DNA of 64,000 nt from Novosphingobium sp. CECT 9465 (lineage in GTDB: Bacteria > Pseudomonadota > Alphaproteobacteria > Sphingomonadales > Sphingomonadaceae): positions 2,652,501 to 2,716,500 of the forward strand of contig NZ_CAKLBX010000001.1 in assembly GCF_920987055.1 (NCBI RefSeq), given 5' to 3'. The position numbers and the translations under genes are program-made. The notes below the pieces were generated by a model. It was not told the origin of the DNA. It searched no databases and saw nothing but the letters and a program-made list of their open reading frames with translations. Shown here in pieces: positions 1 to 8,825 of this stretch (positions are counted from its first letter, which is position 1; each line of letters begins with the position of its first letter).

Positions 1-573
1 GTCGTCGGCCTGCATCGCGGTGGCAAAGTGGCTTTGCGGCCACAGTTCGAACGTGCCGTCAGGCATGGCTATGCCTTCGCGGAACACGATCGAGCTGATG
101 TGCCCCTCGCCCACCGCGCGCAGGCTCATCACGAAACGCACCGCGCCGCCGGTCATCCCCGACTGGTCGGGATGCGGCACGATGCTGGGGTTCATCAATG
201 CTGCTGCGGCGTAGGTATATTCGTGGCAGAAATAGGCGCCGATCAGACTTTTGCGCAGGGCTGAAAAGGAAGACCCATCCAGCCCTAGCATGGCTTCTAT
301 TTCGGCGTACCGCTCAAGGAACAGTTGCTCCGTTTGCCAGTGCCGCTCCTCGAAATCATGGAGAACCCGCCGATATTCGTCCGCCGCCTCATCCTCGGCC
401 AGCGATGCGACATCGGCCACGAGCTTTTCAGCGCGCGCACTGGTTCCGCCTGGCCCTTGCCAGCCGAGATGAAATGGACGAAGCACGACCCGTGATGGAT
501 CGGCATGAAGCCGTTGTTCAAGCACCCGCAAGCTGTTGCGTACCCTTGTAGTTGATCCGTTCGGGCCGGGCAT
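1..573 (-). CDS. GH130-family glycosidase/mannoside phosphorylase-like protein, C-terminus cut by window edge
   Basis: The frame is open from an ATG at 573 through base 1, giving the first 191 residues of a longer protein. After a roughly 150-residue lead containing RVVLRPFHLGW comes GGAVRFVMSLRAVGEG and HISSIVFREG, which I recognise from glycoside hydrolase family 130 (beta-1,2- or beta-1,4-mannoside phosphorylases and hydrolases). The ATG follows GGTGG and lies inside the last 56 bases of the upstream glycosyltransferase gene, so the two are translationally coupled. The pairing suggests joint synthesis or recycling of a mannose-containing glycan; the exact substrate is not visible. The family call rests on motif memory and the active-site half is missing. 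Confidence 0.75.
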   Translation of the reverse strand, partial: MPGPNGSTTRVRNSLRVLEQRLHADPSRVVLRPFHLGWQGPGGTSARAEKLVADVASLAEDEAADEYRRVLHDFEERHWQTEQLFLERYAEIEAMLGLDGSSFSALRKSLIGAYFCHEYTYAAAALMNPSIVPHPDQSGMTGGAVRFVMSLRAVGEGHISSIVFREGIAMPDGTFELWPQSHFATAMQADD

Positions 574-2884
574 CCACCGGCGAGGTGCCGGACACCGGCT
601 GACCGGTCCCGGTACGATTGGCTAGCCTGCACATCGCATAGTGCGCAAGCTGGAATGCAAGAATTGATTCCGCTCCGCAATTCAGGTTCACACCTTGCGG
701 CGTCACCCCATCCCGGCACCGTCCGCTCGCCATGTCGACCATCACCTCTCCGCGATCGTTCCCGCCAAGGAACCAGCGGTAGGCAGTCTCGGCATGGCGC
801 AGCCAGCCGATGTCACCCGTAGCCGCATAGGCAGCCGCGGCAGCGTCTATCGCTGCCCAGGCCTCCACGGGTTGCTGATCGAACGGCAGGTTTTCGTAGA
901 ACTGACCGAAGGTTTCCGATCCTACCGGACGGAAATGGCCCTGAGCCGATACCTGCTGCCGCGCGATGAAGCGCAGGCTCGCCAGCCCGCTTTCCAGCCA
1001 ATCCTGACGGCCCAGCATTGCGCCGGCCTCGATCAGCGCCTGCGGAAGGCGGGGGTTGTCGTAGCCCAGCACTGCCTCAAACCACGCCCAGTCCGGCCTG
1101 CGCGAAACGGCAAGCAATCTGTCCAGCAAGGCTGCTCCGCATGCCAGCGCCGCGCGCGCCGCGCCGTGACCGGGGTTGACGCGCAACGCTTCCACGCAGC
1201 CAAGCATCATGAACGCGACCGTGCGCGGCGATTCCATATTGGCCACAGGTTCCAGCGCAATGTCGAACCATTGCGCCGCCCACGCGCGCAAACCTTCGTC
1301 AGGGGCATTCCCCATCGCATGGCCCAGCGCCCACAGGGTGCGGCCATTGCTGTCATCGGACCCCACATCTTCGCACCACGTGCGGTCGAAGTTCATGAAA
1401 TTGCGGAACGCCTGGCGATCGGGATTCCAGCCGTGCTGGATAAAAGAGGCGTAAACCGTGGCCCAGCGCTGCCTTTCTGCCAGAGGAACGCCATCGGCTT
1501 CTCCCATCAGCATCAGCGCGCGCACGTTATCGTCAATGCAATAGCCATGGCGACGATCGGGCACGGTCAGGATCGAATGCTGGAACATGCCGGTGCTGTC
1601 GCTCATCGCAACAACGCCTGAAAATCCGGGCGTTGCCAGCAACGGGATCGCGCGCGGCGGCTGGGTGACGACACTTTCGACCAAAGCCCGCGACGCGGCG
1701 GCAAAGCACGGCCAGATCGTTTCCCGGCCCTTTTCCCATGCACGGCGCTGAACCGCGCGAAGCTCGGTCGGATCATCCAGCAGGCGATTGACCGCTGCCG
1801 CGATCACATCAGCCTGACGCGGCTCCACAAGCACGCCTACGCCATCGGCCAGAAGTTCGCGCGCATGGACATAGGGCGTGGAAACCACTGCCTTGCCCAG
1901 CGCCACGGCATAACTCAACGTACCGGACGTCGATTGCTGCATGTTGGGATAGGGCGTCAGGTAAATGTCGCAGGCCTCAAGCTGATCAAGCAGTTCCTCG
2001 TTATCGAGAAAGCGGTTGTCCCATTGTATGTTGCCCCCAACGCCCAGCTGGTCGGCCAGTTCCACCAGTCCCTCGCGATAGCTCTCGCCCTCGCTCGCCA
2101 CCAGATTGGGATGTGTTGCGCCTACGATGCGGTAGACCACGTCGGGATGGTTCTCGACAACTGCGGGTAGCGCCTCGATGACCGTTTCCAGGCCCTTGCC
2201 GGGACCAAGCAACCCGAAGGTCATCATCACGCGCCGCCCGGAAAGGCCCAGCTTCGCCTTGTATTCTTCAACGCGTCCGAACGGCCTGTCGGGCGCGCCA
2301 TGCGGGATCACGGCGATCCGTCCGGCGTCTACGCGATAAAGGTCGCGCAACAACTGCATCGAATGGGCCGACATGACCATTACGCGCGAAGCTCGGCGCA
2401 GCAGGTGCTCCAGTATCCGGCGCTGCCTGGCCGATGGCTCGGCCAGAACGGTGTGCAGCGTGACAATCAGGGGGGCCGCGACCCGATCGACGAGATCGAG
2501 CACCATCTCACCCGCCTCGCCACCGAATATCCCGTATTCGTGCTGAAGCCATACGGCATCGACGGCGTCTTCATTGATGCGGCGGGCAGCCGCGCGGTAA
2601 TCCTCGCGGTTATCGGCACAGATCGTGCCGCGCACCCCTTCGTATTCAAGCGGGGAGCGAGGATCATCGATAACATGAAGATCAATCTTCACGTCCTGAT
2701 GATGCACCCCAAGCTGTTCGTATATGTCTGTGGTGAAAGTGGCGATTCCGCATTTGCGCGGGCGAAACCCTCCGATCAGCGCGATCCGGTGGCGCGCAGA
2801 TGAATCGGATCGGCGCAGGAACGACAGGACGGAACCAGGGGTTGCTTTGTCTCCAGATCCATTTCGAGCATTGGTGAAGGTCAT
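518..2884 (-). CDS. GT4 glycosyltransferase fused to a C-terminal alpha/alpha-barrel domain
   Basis: A 788-residue protein. The N-terminal half is a GT-B glycosyltransferase: an early RIALIGGFRPRKCGIATFT, a mid-chain HEYGIFGG, PHGAPD, and a late LTPYPNMQQSTSGTLSYAVALGKAVVSTPY-type nucleotide-sugar site (only its key parts are given here). The C-terminal ~370 residues (from about ATPGFSGV) are rich in Trp and Asp, with HGYCIDDNVRAL and repeated helical segments, as in (alpha/alpha)6 barrel glycosidase-like domains. The start at 2884 (MTFTNARNG) is chosen because GGAAG lies upstream; a GTG at 3040 would add 52 residues without a good ribosome site. It overlaps the GH130 gene, suggesting one glycan pathway. 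Donor and acceptor are unknown. Confidence 0.82.
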   Translation of the reverse strand: MTFTNARNGSGDKATPGSVLSFLRRSDSSARHRIALIGGFRPRKCGIATFTTDIYEQLGVHHQDVKIDLHVIDDPRSPLEYEGVRGTICADNREDYRAAARRINEDAVDAVWLQHEYGIFGGEAGEMVLDLVDRVAAPLIVTLHTVLAEPSARQRRILEHLLRRASRVMVMSAHSMQLLRDLYRVDAGRIAVIPHGAPDRPFGRVEEYKAKLGLSGRRVMMTFGLLGPGKGLETVIEALPAVVENHPDVVYRIVGATHPNLVASEGESYREGLVELADQLGVGGNIQWDNRFLDNEELLDQLEACDIYLTPYPNMQQSTSGTLSYAVALGKAVVSTPYVHARELLADGVGVLVEPRQADVIAAAVNRLLDDPTELRAVQRRAWEKGRETIWPCFAAASRALVESVVTQPPRAIPLLATPGFSGVVAMSDSTGMFQHSILTVPDRRHGYCIDDNVRALMLMGEADGVPLAERQRWATVYASFIQHGWNPDRQAFRNFMNFDRTWCEDVGSDDSNGRTLWALGHAMGNAPDEGLRAWAAQWFDIALEPVANMESPRTVAFMMLGCVEALRVNPGHGAARAALACGAALLDRLLAVSRRPDWAWFEAVLGYDNPRLPQALIEAGAMLGRQDWLESGLASLRFIARQQVSAQGHFRPVGSETFGQFYENLPFDQQPVEAWAAIDAAAAAYAATGDIGWLRHAETAYRWFLGGNDRGEVMVDMASGRCRDGVTPQGVNLNCGAESILAFQLAHYAMCRLANRTGTGQPVSGTSPVDARPERINYKGTQQLAGA

Positions 2885-3088
2885 GGCGGGCGATCTTCCG
2901 AATGGTGCGGGCGAGGCGCGCAGGTATGCAGCACCTTGACTGTTGATGAACAAACGCACTTCCGGCGATACGGTTGCACCGCGATGCAGCAATATTGTGG
3001 CAATTTTTGCGCCACTCGTCGCAAAGTGCCTACGCTTCACCGGCTTAGGCTTAAGTAAGCCCTAAATAGCATTTGTGCAATGCAGCAT

Positions 3089-3847
3089 TCACGGTGCGAA
3101 CCAGCGCTGCTCCCAGCCATAGGTCGATTCGACGGGGTTCCCCTCGCCATCAGTCGCAGGTCGGAAACGAAAGCGCTCGCGGGCCAGCTTGCAGGTCACG
3201 GTATCGGCTTCGGGCACACCGCTCGCCCGCCATACCTTGCAGTCCGATACTTTACCGTCTGTACCCACCGTCAGCAGGATCACCACCCGCTTGCCGATGC
3301 GCTCCTGCTGGCTCCCCCTGGGATAATCGCGGGTGGAACGGATATCTCCCGCAATCTTTTCCGCCTTTCGCACCAGCCCGCCGCCTGCCCCGTTGCCACT
3401 GGCCCCGCTGCCCGTTCCCATCCCGTCACCGCCGCCACCTGTACCTTGGCCCTGCGTCGCAGCGCCTGACAGCACATCGTCGCCGGTCGAGGCTACCGGA
3501 GGCGCCGGGACTTTCCTTGCCGGGACGCGCGCCTGCGCGACTGTCGCCTTGGCCTCCGCCTTTCGGCCTTCCTTGCCCGAAGCACCCGCCGGATCCGGTG
3601 CCCTGGGCGTCGGTTCGGGCTTTGGCGGATCAAGCGCAACATCGAAAGTCCGGGTCGTGAACGCCGTCTCTACCGGACCATCCAACGCCGGAATGCCACC
3701 GAACCCGTGGATCACGCCCCATAACACGGCAAGATGGAATGCAATGGCAAGGCCAACTGCCACGGCGCGGTCCCGTCCGCTTGTTGCGGCGCCATCGGCA
3801 TAACGAAACTCCCGGCGCGAATCATCTGTCGGCATTGCGTCCACCAT
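3089..3847 (-). CDS. TonB family energy transducer
   Basis: A 252-residue protein with TonB architecture: a short cytoplasmic N-terminus, one membrane anchor around residues 29-50 (VAVGLAIAFHLAVLWGVIHG), a long Pro/Lys/Ala- then Gly-rich periplasmic linker, and a C-terminal domain with RVVILLTVGTDGKVSDC and ERFRFRPATDGEGNPV, the TonB_C beta-alpha fold. It would transfer proton-motive-force energy from ExbB/ExbD to outer-membrane receptors. No exbB, exbD or receptor gene is adjacent, so it stands alone between divergent genes. ATG codons at 3847 and 3835 are both possible starts. The family is clear; which receptor it serves is not. Confidence 0.85.
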   Translation of the reverse strand: MVDAMPTDDSRREFRYADGAATSGRDRAVAVGLAIAFHLAVLWGVIHGFGGIPALDGPVETAFTTRTFDVALDPPKPEPTPRAPDPAGASGKEGRKAEAKATVAQARVPARKVPAPPVASTGDDVLSGAATQGQGTGGGGDGMGTGSGASGNGAGGGLVRKAEKIAGDIRSTRDYPRGSQQERIGKRVVILLTVGTDGKVSDCKVWRASGVPEADTVTCKLARERFRFRPATDGEGNPVESTYGWEQRWFAP

Positions 3848-4020
3848 CCCCAGACATCGCGCGTTCAGGCGATTGGTCCCAACAAACGCGGCAGAATGAC
3901 CTCTGGCTGCGACTTGTCTATATTGTTGCTGTCACAATTGCTGTAAAGTTCCCGGCGTGGCAATTCCGCTCCCGCCGGACCGTACAATGCCGCAGGCTTA
4001 TGGCCCTGGAAGGATGTACC

Positions 4021-4410
4021 ATGCGTGTCCTGTTACTGGAGGACGAACCGCTTCTCGCGATGCTCCTGGAAGAAACCATCGCCGATCTTGGCCATCAGCC
4101 AATCGGCGCGGCGGCCACGGTTGCACAGGCGCTTGCATTGCTGGAAAGCGAGGTAGTGGATTGCGCGCTCCTCGATTATTCGCTGGGCGATACCGCCACA
4201 TCGGTGCCCGTTGCGCAACGACTGCAACGCGACGGCATTCCCTTCTGCTATCTCAGCGGCCACAACTCGCTGGAACCTGAGGAAAACGCGCCCGAAGGCC
4301 CGCTGCTGACCAAGCCCGCCTCGATTGACACGCTGGCCCGCGCGCTTGACAGCATGGCCGTGCTCAGGATTCGAGCAGACTATCCGTCCGCGCCAGGCTC
4401 ACCAGCCTAA
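4021..4410 (+). CDS. Stand-alone response regulator receiver protein
   Basis: A 129-residue single-domain receiver. The acidic pair is in VLLLEDEPLL near the start, the phosphoacceptor Asp is in CALLDYSLGD (about residue 50), the conserved Thr/Ser position is in FCYLSGH, and the Lys is in PLLTKPAS. There is no output domain, so it likely works by protein-protein contact, like CheY- or MprA-type single-domain regulators of alphaproteobacteria. The ATG at 4021 follows GGAAGGA at proper distance; longer in-frame extensions have no such site. Its last 47 bases overlap the convergent fdhD gene. The partner kinase is not in the window. Confidence 0.85.
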   Translation: MRVLLLEDEPLLAMLLEETIADLGHQPIGAAATVAQALALLESEVVDCALLDYSLGDTATSVPVAQRLQRDGIPFCYLSGHNSLEPEENAPEGPLLTKPASIDTLARALDSMAVLRIRADYPSAPGSPA

Positions 4411-5149
4411 GGTCATGCGCCCGCGCCTGTTCGACCGCGAGTGTCGAAGCGGCCGAGATGGTCACCAGCAACGGCACTCCTGCAATCACCGCCTTCTGCA
4501 CCAGTTCGAAGCTGCACCGCGCTGTCAGAAGGATGAAATGATCGGCAACCGCCAGTCCGGCGCGCGCGGCTGCCCCCAGCAGCTTGTCGAACGCATTGTG
4601 GCGGCCCACGTCCTCGCGCACCAGACGGATCGTGCCATCGGGCGCGCATAGTGCTGCGGCGTGCGCTGCGCGCGTAGCCTTGCCCATAACCTGCAAATCG
4701 CCCATCGCATTCACGGCGCGAAACATCGCCGCAGGCTCTACCGTCAGCCGCGCCACAACCGGCGTCAGCGGTCGCATGACCTGTTCAAGGCTCTCGATCC
4801 CGCACAGCCCGCAACTGCCCTCGGACAGCCGCAGGCGCGCGCGTTCCAGAAGCGGCGCCGCTCCCGATGGCGCCAGTTGCACGCGCAACATCCAGCCACC
4901 CGCATCGACGGGCGCGGCATCGGCCGATACAAACTCGGTAGCCGATGCGATCAGTTGTTCGGACAGGCAGAAGCCCAGCGCATAGTCGTCCAGATCGGCG
5001 GGTGTTGCCATCATCACCGCATAGCCCACGCCATTGATTTCGATGGCGACAGGCGCTTCTTCGATCAGCAGGCGTTCGACATCGCGCGCCTCAGTGCCAT
5101 CGGCAAAGTGTTCGCGCAGATCGAAAGAGCGTGTGCCCTCAACCGGCAT
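4364..5149 (-). CDS. fdhD: Formate dehydrogenase accessory sulfurtransferase FdhD
   Basis: A 261-residue FdhD. The family hallmark CGLCG motif is present (EGSCGLCGIESL, about residues 112-123), together with NGVGYAVMMATP near the N-terminus and VREDVGRHNAFDKLLG and ARCSFELVQKA in the second half. FdhD carries sulfur from the IscS desulfurase to the molybdenum cofactor, a step needed for formate dehydrogenase activity. It is the last gene of the fdsGB-mobA-fdsAD-fdhD operon and overlaps fdsD by 11 bases, which fits co-expression with its client enzyme. Its 3' end overlaps the convergent receiver gene. Length and motifs are normal. Confidence 0.96.
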   Translation of the reverse strand: MPVEGTRSFDLREHFADGTEARDVERLLIEEAPVAIEINGVGYAVMMATPADLDDYALGFCLSEQLIASATEFVSADAAPVDAGGWMLRVQLAPSGAAPLLERARLRLSEGSCGLCGIESLEQVMRPLTPVVARLTVEPAAMFRAVNAMGDLQVMGKATRAAHAAALCAPDGTIRLVREDVGRHNAFDKLLGAAARAGLAVADHFILLTARCSFELVQKAVIAGVPLLVTISAASTLAVEQARAHDLRLVSLARTDSLLES

Positions 5150-5405
5150 CGGAGCCTTGGACCTGCGGATCTGTCGCGCGCGTCTGGGGGGCAGGAATAC
5201 GCCCTTCGACTATCCGGTTGACAGCATCTGCTGCAATCGGATCAAGGCCGCTGCGCCCTTCGTCGATCAACATCTCGATCATCACCGGTGTCCAGAACGC
5301 CACGATGTGATCGGCCACTGCCGCCACCGGCTTTTCATCCAGCGCCATGTTGCGCGCGATCTGGTTGGCCATGTAGACAAGCTTTTCCACAGTCTGCCCG
5401 CTCAT
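5139..5405 (-). CDS. fdsD: Formate dehydrogenase delta subunit
   Basis: An 88-residue protein beginning MSGQTVEKLVYMANQIARN, with AVADHIVAFWTPVMIEMLI in the middle. This is the small FdsD subunit of soluble NAD-dependent formate dehydrogenases, which is reported to support assembly or stability of the alpha subunit. Its ATG overlaps the fdsA stop (ATGA, 5402-5405), and its own end overlaps the start of fdhD, so it sits exactly where fdsD is expected. The C-terminal 20 residues (PAPQTRATDPQVQGSDAG) look unstructured. The call rests on both sequence and position. Confidence 0.93.
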   Translation of the reverse strand: MSGQTVEKLVYMANQIARNMALDEKPVAAVADHIVAFWTPVMIEMLIDEGRSGLDPIAADAVNRIVEGRIPAPQTRATDPQVQGSDAG

Positions 5406-8302
5406 TCGGCTGGCTCCATCGCAGAACCTTGAATGCGGCGCGATCGGACGGCCTGCGCCTCGTAATCTTCCTGCCAGTCCGACGGGCCGTTCGATGGCGT
5501 GATCTGCACAGCTGTTACCTTGTATTCCGGGCAATTGGTGGCCCAGTCGGAATAGTCTGTGGTGACGACGTTGGCCTGCGTGGCGGGATGGTGGAACGTC
5601 GTATAGACCACGCCCGGCGCAACCCTGTCGGTCACCAGCGTCCGCAGCGTCGTTTCGCCCGAACGGCTGGCAAGACGCACCCAGTCTCCCGATTTCACGC
5701 CACGGTTCTCGGCGTCGGTCGGATGCATTTCCAGCACATCTTCGGGGTGCCACACCGTATTGGCGGTGCGCCGCGTCTGCGCGCCGACGTTGTATTGGCT
5801 CAATATCCGCCCCGTGGTTAGTAGCAGCGGGAAGCGCGGGCCGGTGCGCTCGTCGGTCGGCACATAATCGGTGACGACAAACTTGCCTCTCCCGCGCACG
5901 AACCCATCCATGTGCATGATCGGGCTTCCATCGGGCGCGGCCTCGTTGACCGGCCATTGCAGCGATCCTTCGGCATCGAGCCGCGCATAGTTCACGCCCG
6001 CAAACGTCGGCGTCAGCCGCGCGATTTCGTCCATGATCTCGCCGGGATGCGTGTAGTTCCAGTCCAGCCCGATTGCGCGCGCCAGTTCCTGCGTGACCTG
6101 CCAGTCTTCGTATCCCTGCCCCTTTGGGCCGTTCAGCGGCTCCATCACCTTGCGCACCGGCTGGATGCGGCGTTCGGCATTGGTGAAAGTGCCGTTCTTT
6201 TCAAGGAACGTCGATCCCGGCAGGAAGACATGCGCATAATTGGCCGTCTCGTTCAGAAACAGGTCGTGGACGATCACACATTCCATCGCGGCAAGGCCAG
6301 CTGCGACATGCTTGGTATCGGGATCGGACTGGAGAATGTCCTCGCCCTGAATGTAGATCGCCTTGAACGTGCCGTCGGTTGCCGCATCCAGCATGTTGGG
6401 AATGCGCAGGCCCGGTTCGGGATCGATCGGCACGCCCCACTCCGCCTCGAACAGCGCGCGCGTGGCGGCGTCTGACACGTGGCGATAGCCGGATAGTTCG
6501 TGCGGGAAGCTGCCCATATCGCAGGCGCCCTGCACATTGTTCTGCCCGCGCAAGGGGTTCACGCCCACACCGCGCCGCCCGATGTTCCCGGTCGCCATCG
6601 CCAGATTGGCAATCGCCATGACTGTTGACGAGCCTTGGCTGTGTTCGGTAACACCCAAGCCATAATAGATCGCGCCGTTTGGCTTGCCTCTCTGGGCTGA
6701 CGCCCAACCGGGACCGCCCGTCGCATAAAGCCGCGCCGCGCCGCGGACCGTCTCGGCATCCACGCCGGTGACGGGTGCGAGGAATTCAGGGCTGTTGCGC
6801 TCTGCCGAAACAAACTCAGCCCAGTGCTGGTATTCATCCCAATCGCAGCGTTCGCGGATAAACGCCTCATCGGCCAGTCCCTCGGTCACGATCACATGGG
6901 CCAGTGCGGTCAGCACCGCCACATTGGTGCCGGGCCGCAGCGGCAGGTGGTAATCCGCCTCGATATGCGCCGAACGCACCAGATCGGTGCGCCGCGGATC
7001 GATCACGATCAGTTTCGCGCCTTGACGCAACCGGCGCTTCATGCGGCTGGCGAACACCGGGTGCCCATCGGTGGGGTTCGCGCCGATCACCAGCATCACA
7101 TCGCTGTCCTCGACGCTGTCGAAGTCTTGCGTACCCGCAGAGGTGCCAAACGTGGTCTTCAGGCCATAGCCGGTGGGGGAATGGCACACCCGCGCGCAGG
7201 TATCGACGTTGTTCGTGCCAAACCCTGCCCGGATCAGCTTCTGGACAAGGAACGTCTCTTCATTGGTACAGCGGCTCGACGTAATCCCGCCCAGCGCATT
7301 CCGTCCATAGGTATCGCGGATGCGGTTGATCTCGCTGGCGGTAAAGGCAAGCGCCTCCTCCCAGTTGACCTCACGCCATGGCTGATCGATGCTCTCGCGG
7401 ATCATCGGTGAAAGGATGCGCTCCTGATGTTGGGCATAGCCCCAGGCAAAGCGCCCTTTGACGCATGAGTGCCCGCGATTGGCCTTGCCATCCTTCCACG
7501 GCACCATCCGCACCACCTGCTCGCCGCGCATCTCGGCGCGGAACGTGCAGCCAACGCCGCAATAGGCGCATGTCGTGATGACCGAGCGTTCGGGCTTGCC
7601 GATCTCCTTGACCGCCTTTTCCTGCAAGGTCGCGGTCGGGCAGGCCTGTACGCAGGCGCCGCACGAAACGCATTCGGACGACAGGAAGCTGTCGGTGGCA
7701 AGCCCTGCCGAGACTTTCGAGCCAAAGCCGCGCCCGTCGATGGTCAGTGCAAACGTGCCTTGCACTTCATCGCAAGCGCGGACGCAGCGCGAACACACGA
7801 TGCACTTCGAAGGATCGAAATCGAAATAGGGATTGGAGGTATCAGTCGCCTGATCGAGATGATTCTCCCCTTCATAGCCGAACCGCACATCGCGCAGGCC
7901 CACGGCGGCGGCCTGATCCTGCAACTCGCAATCGTTGTTGGCGCTGCACGTCAAGCAATCGAGCGGGTGATCGGAAATGTACAGTTCCATCACGCCTTTG
8001 CGCAGCTTCTGCAAGCGCGGCGTCTGGGTGTGGACTTTCATCCCCGGCATGACCGGCGTGGTGCAGGACGCAGGCGTCCCGCGCATCCCGTCAATCTCGA
8101 CCAGACACAGACGACATGACCCGAACTGCTTGAGGTTGTCGGTCGCGCAGAGCTTGGGGATCGAACCGCCGGTCAGCGCAGCGGCGCGCATAACCGTGGT
8201 GCCCGCCGGGACAGTGACTTCGCGCCCATCGACGAAGCAGGTGACCTGCCTGTCCGAATGGACCTCTGGAGTGCCGAAATCTGCCTGACGTTCATAGCCC
8301 AT
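5402..8302 (-). CDS. fdsA: NAD-dependent formate dehydrogenase alpha (molybdopterin) subunit
   Basis: A 966-residue catalytic subunit that oxidises formate to CO2. Domains in order: a [2Fe-2S] domain with Cys52, Cys63, Cys66 and Cys80; further Cys/His cluster ligands (HPLDCLTCSANNDC); two [4Fe-4S] motifs (CIVCSRCVRAC and CVSCGACVQAC); a fourth cluster in CAYCGVGC; and the bis-MGD domain with CARVCHSPTGYGL, whose first or second Cys is the usual Mo ligand region. The C-terminal MopB domain contains LTTGRILSQYN. The start at 8302 (MGYERQ) is preceded by GGAGAGG; a longer frame upstream lies inside mobA. It overlaps fdsD by 4 bases and mobA by 11 bases. Confidence 0.96.
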   Translation of the reverse strand: MGYERQADFGTPEVHSDRQVTCFVDGREVTVPAGTTVMRAAALTGGSIPKLCATDNLKQFGSCRLCLVEIDGMRGTPASCTTPVMPGMKVHTQTPRLQKLRKGVMELYISDHPLDCLTCSANNDCELQDQAAAVGLRDVRFGYEGENHLDQATDTSNPYFDFDPSKCIVCSRCVRACDEVQGTFALTIDGRGFGSKVSAGLATDSFLSSECVSCGACVQACPTATLQEKAVKEIGKPERSVITTCAYCGVGCTFRAEMRGEQVVRMVPWKDGKANRGHSCVKGRFAWGYAQHQERILSPMIRESIDQPWREVNWEEALAFTASEINRIRDTYGRNALGGITSSRCTNEETFLVQKLIRAGFGTNNVDTCARVCHSPTGYGLKTTFGTSAGTQDFDSVEDSDVMLVIGANPTDGHPVFASRMKRRLRQGAKLIVIDPRRTDLVRSAHIEADYHLPLRPGTNVAVLTALAHVIVTEGLADEAFIRERCDWDEYQHWAEFVSAERNSPEFLAPVTGVDAETVRGAARLYATGGPGWASAQRGKPNGAIYYGLGVTEHSQGSSTVMAIANLAMATGNIGRRGVGVNPLRGQNNVQGACDMGSFPHELSGYRHVSDAATRALFEAEWGVPIDPEPGLRIPNMLDAATDGTFKAIYIQGEDILQSDPDTKHVAAGLAAMECVIVHDLFLNETANYAHVFLPGSTFLEKNGTFTNAERRIQPVRKVMEPLNGPKGQGYEDWQVTQELARAIGLDWNYTHPGEIMDEIARLTPTFAGVNYARLDAEGSLQWPVNEAAPDGSPIMHMDGFVRGRGKFVVTDYVPTDERTGPRFPLLLTTGRILSQYNVGAQTRRTANTVWHPEDVLEMHPTDAENRGVKSGDWVRLASRSGETTLRTLVTDRVAPGVVYTTFHHPATQANVVTTDYSDWATNCPEYKVTAVQITPSNGPSDWQEDYEAQAVRSRRIQGSAMEPAE

Positions 8303-8825
8303 GGGATCGCCTCTCCGCAGACTCAAGGTCTGCCGGTGTATTGATATTAGCAGGTTTTTGATCGAACTGCACTGGCCGCGCACCCAGCGCTTCGGCAAAG
8401 GCGCGCATGGAATGCCGGCCATCGCCTTGCAATATCGCATCGACCGTGGCCGAAGCAGCGGCTGGCCACAGCCCGATCACCGGCTGGTCCGCGCAATAGC
8501 CCGGAGCCGGTTGCAGTTGGGCCAGCAGATCGTCACCCAGCCCCACGCTGTCGACCGAACAGGTCAGCACCAGATCATAGCCCGCATCGCGCGCATGATG
8601 CAGCGCCGCCGCGATGCCGCCCAGCGGCCCCATCCCGGCGCGCGGCCAATCGGGCAATGTCGGTGCGGGCGCAATGTCTCGCCCGATCACCACCACCGCG
8701 TCACACAAGGCTTCCAGTGCCTCGACCGCCCGCTCCAGCAGGGTACGCCCGCCAAGCTCGGCCAGCGCCTTGTCGCTGCCAAAGCGGGTGGACCGGCCAC
8801 CAGCAAGAACGGCTCCGAGGATCAC
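8292..8825 (-). CDS. mobA: Molybdenum cofactor guanylyltransferase
   Basis: A 177-residue MobA. The nucleotide-binding signature is at the start (LAGGRSTRFGSDKAL), followed by GMGPLGGIAAAL and the metal-site LTCSVDSVGL, where the usual Asp of the P-C-D type motif appears as CSVD. The enzyme joins GMP to molybdopterin to make the MGD form used by FdsA. The gene is embedded between fdsB and fdsA and overlaps both, so cofactor completion is co-transcribed with the enzyme that needs it. A separate mobA embedded mid-operon is less common than a distant one. Length is slightly short, but the fold core is complete. Confidence 0.92.
   Translation of the reverse strand: MILGAVLAGGRSTRFGSDKALAELGGRTLLERAVEALEALCDAVVVIGRDIAPAPTLPDWPRAGMGPLGGIAAALHHARDAGYDLVLTCSVDSVGLGDDLLAQLQPAPGYCADQPVIGLWPAAASATVDAILQGDGRHSMRAFAEALGARPVQFDQKPANINTPADLESAERRSHGL

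Noticed and set aside
2885..3040. GTG start at 3040 for the glycosyltransferase
   Set aside because: No ribosome site and no recognisable domain in the extra 52 residues.
3739..4020. Longer N-terminus of the receiver protein from 3739
   Set aside because: The added residues have no receiver homology, and the ATG at 4021 has a clear GGAAGGA site.
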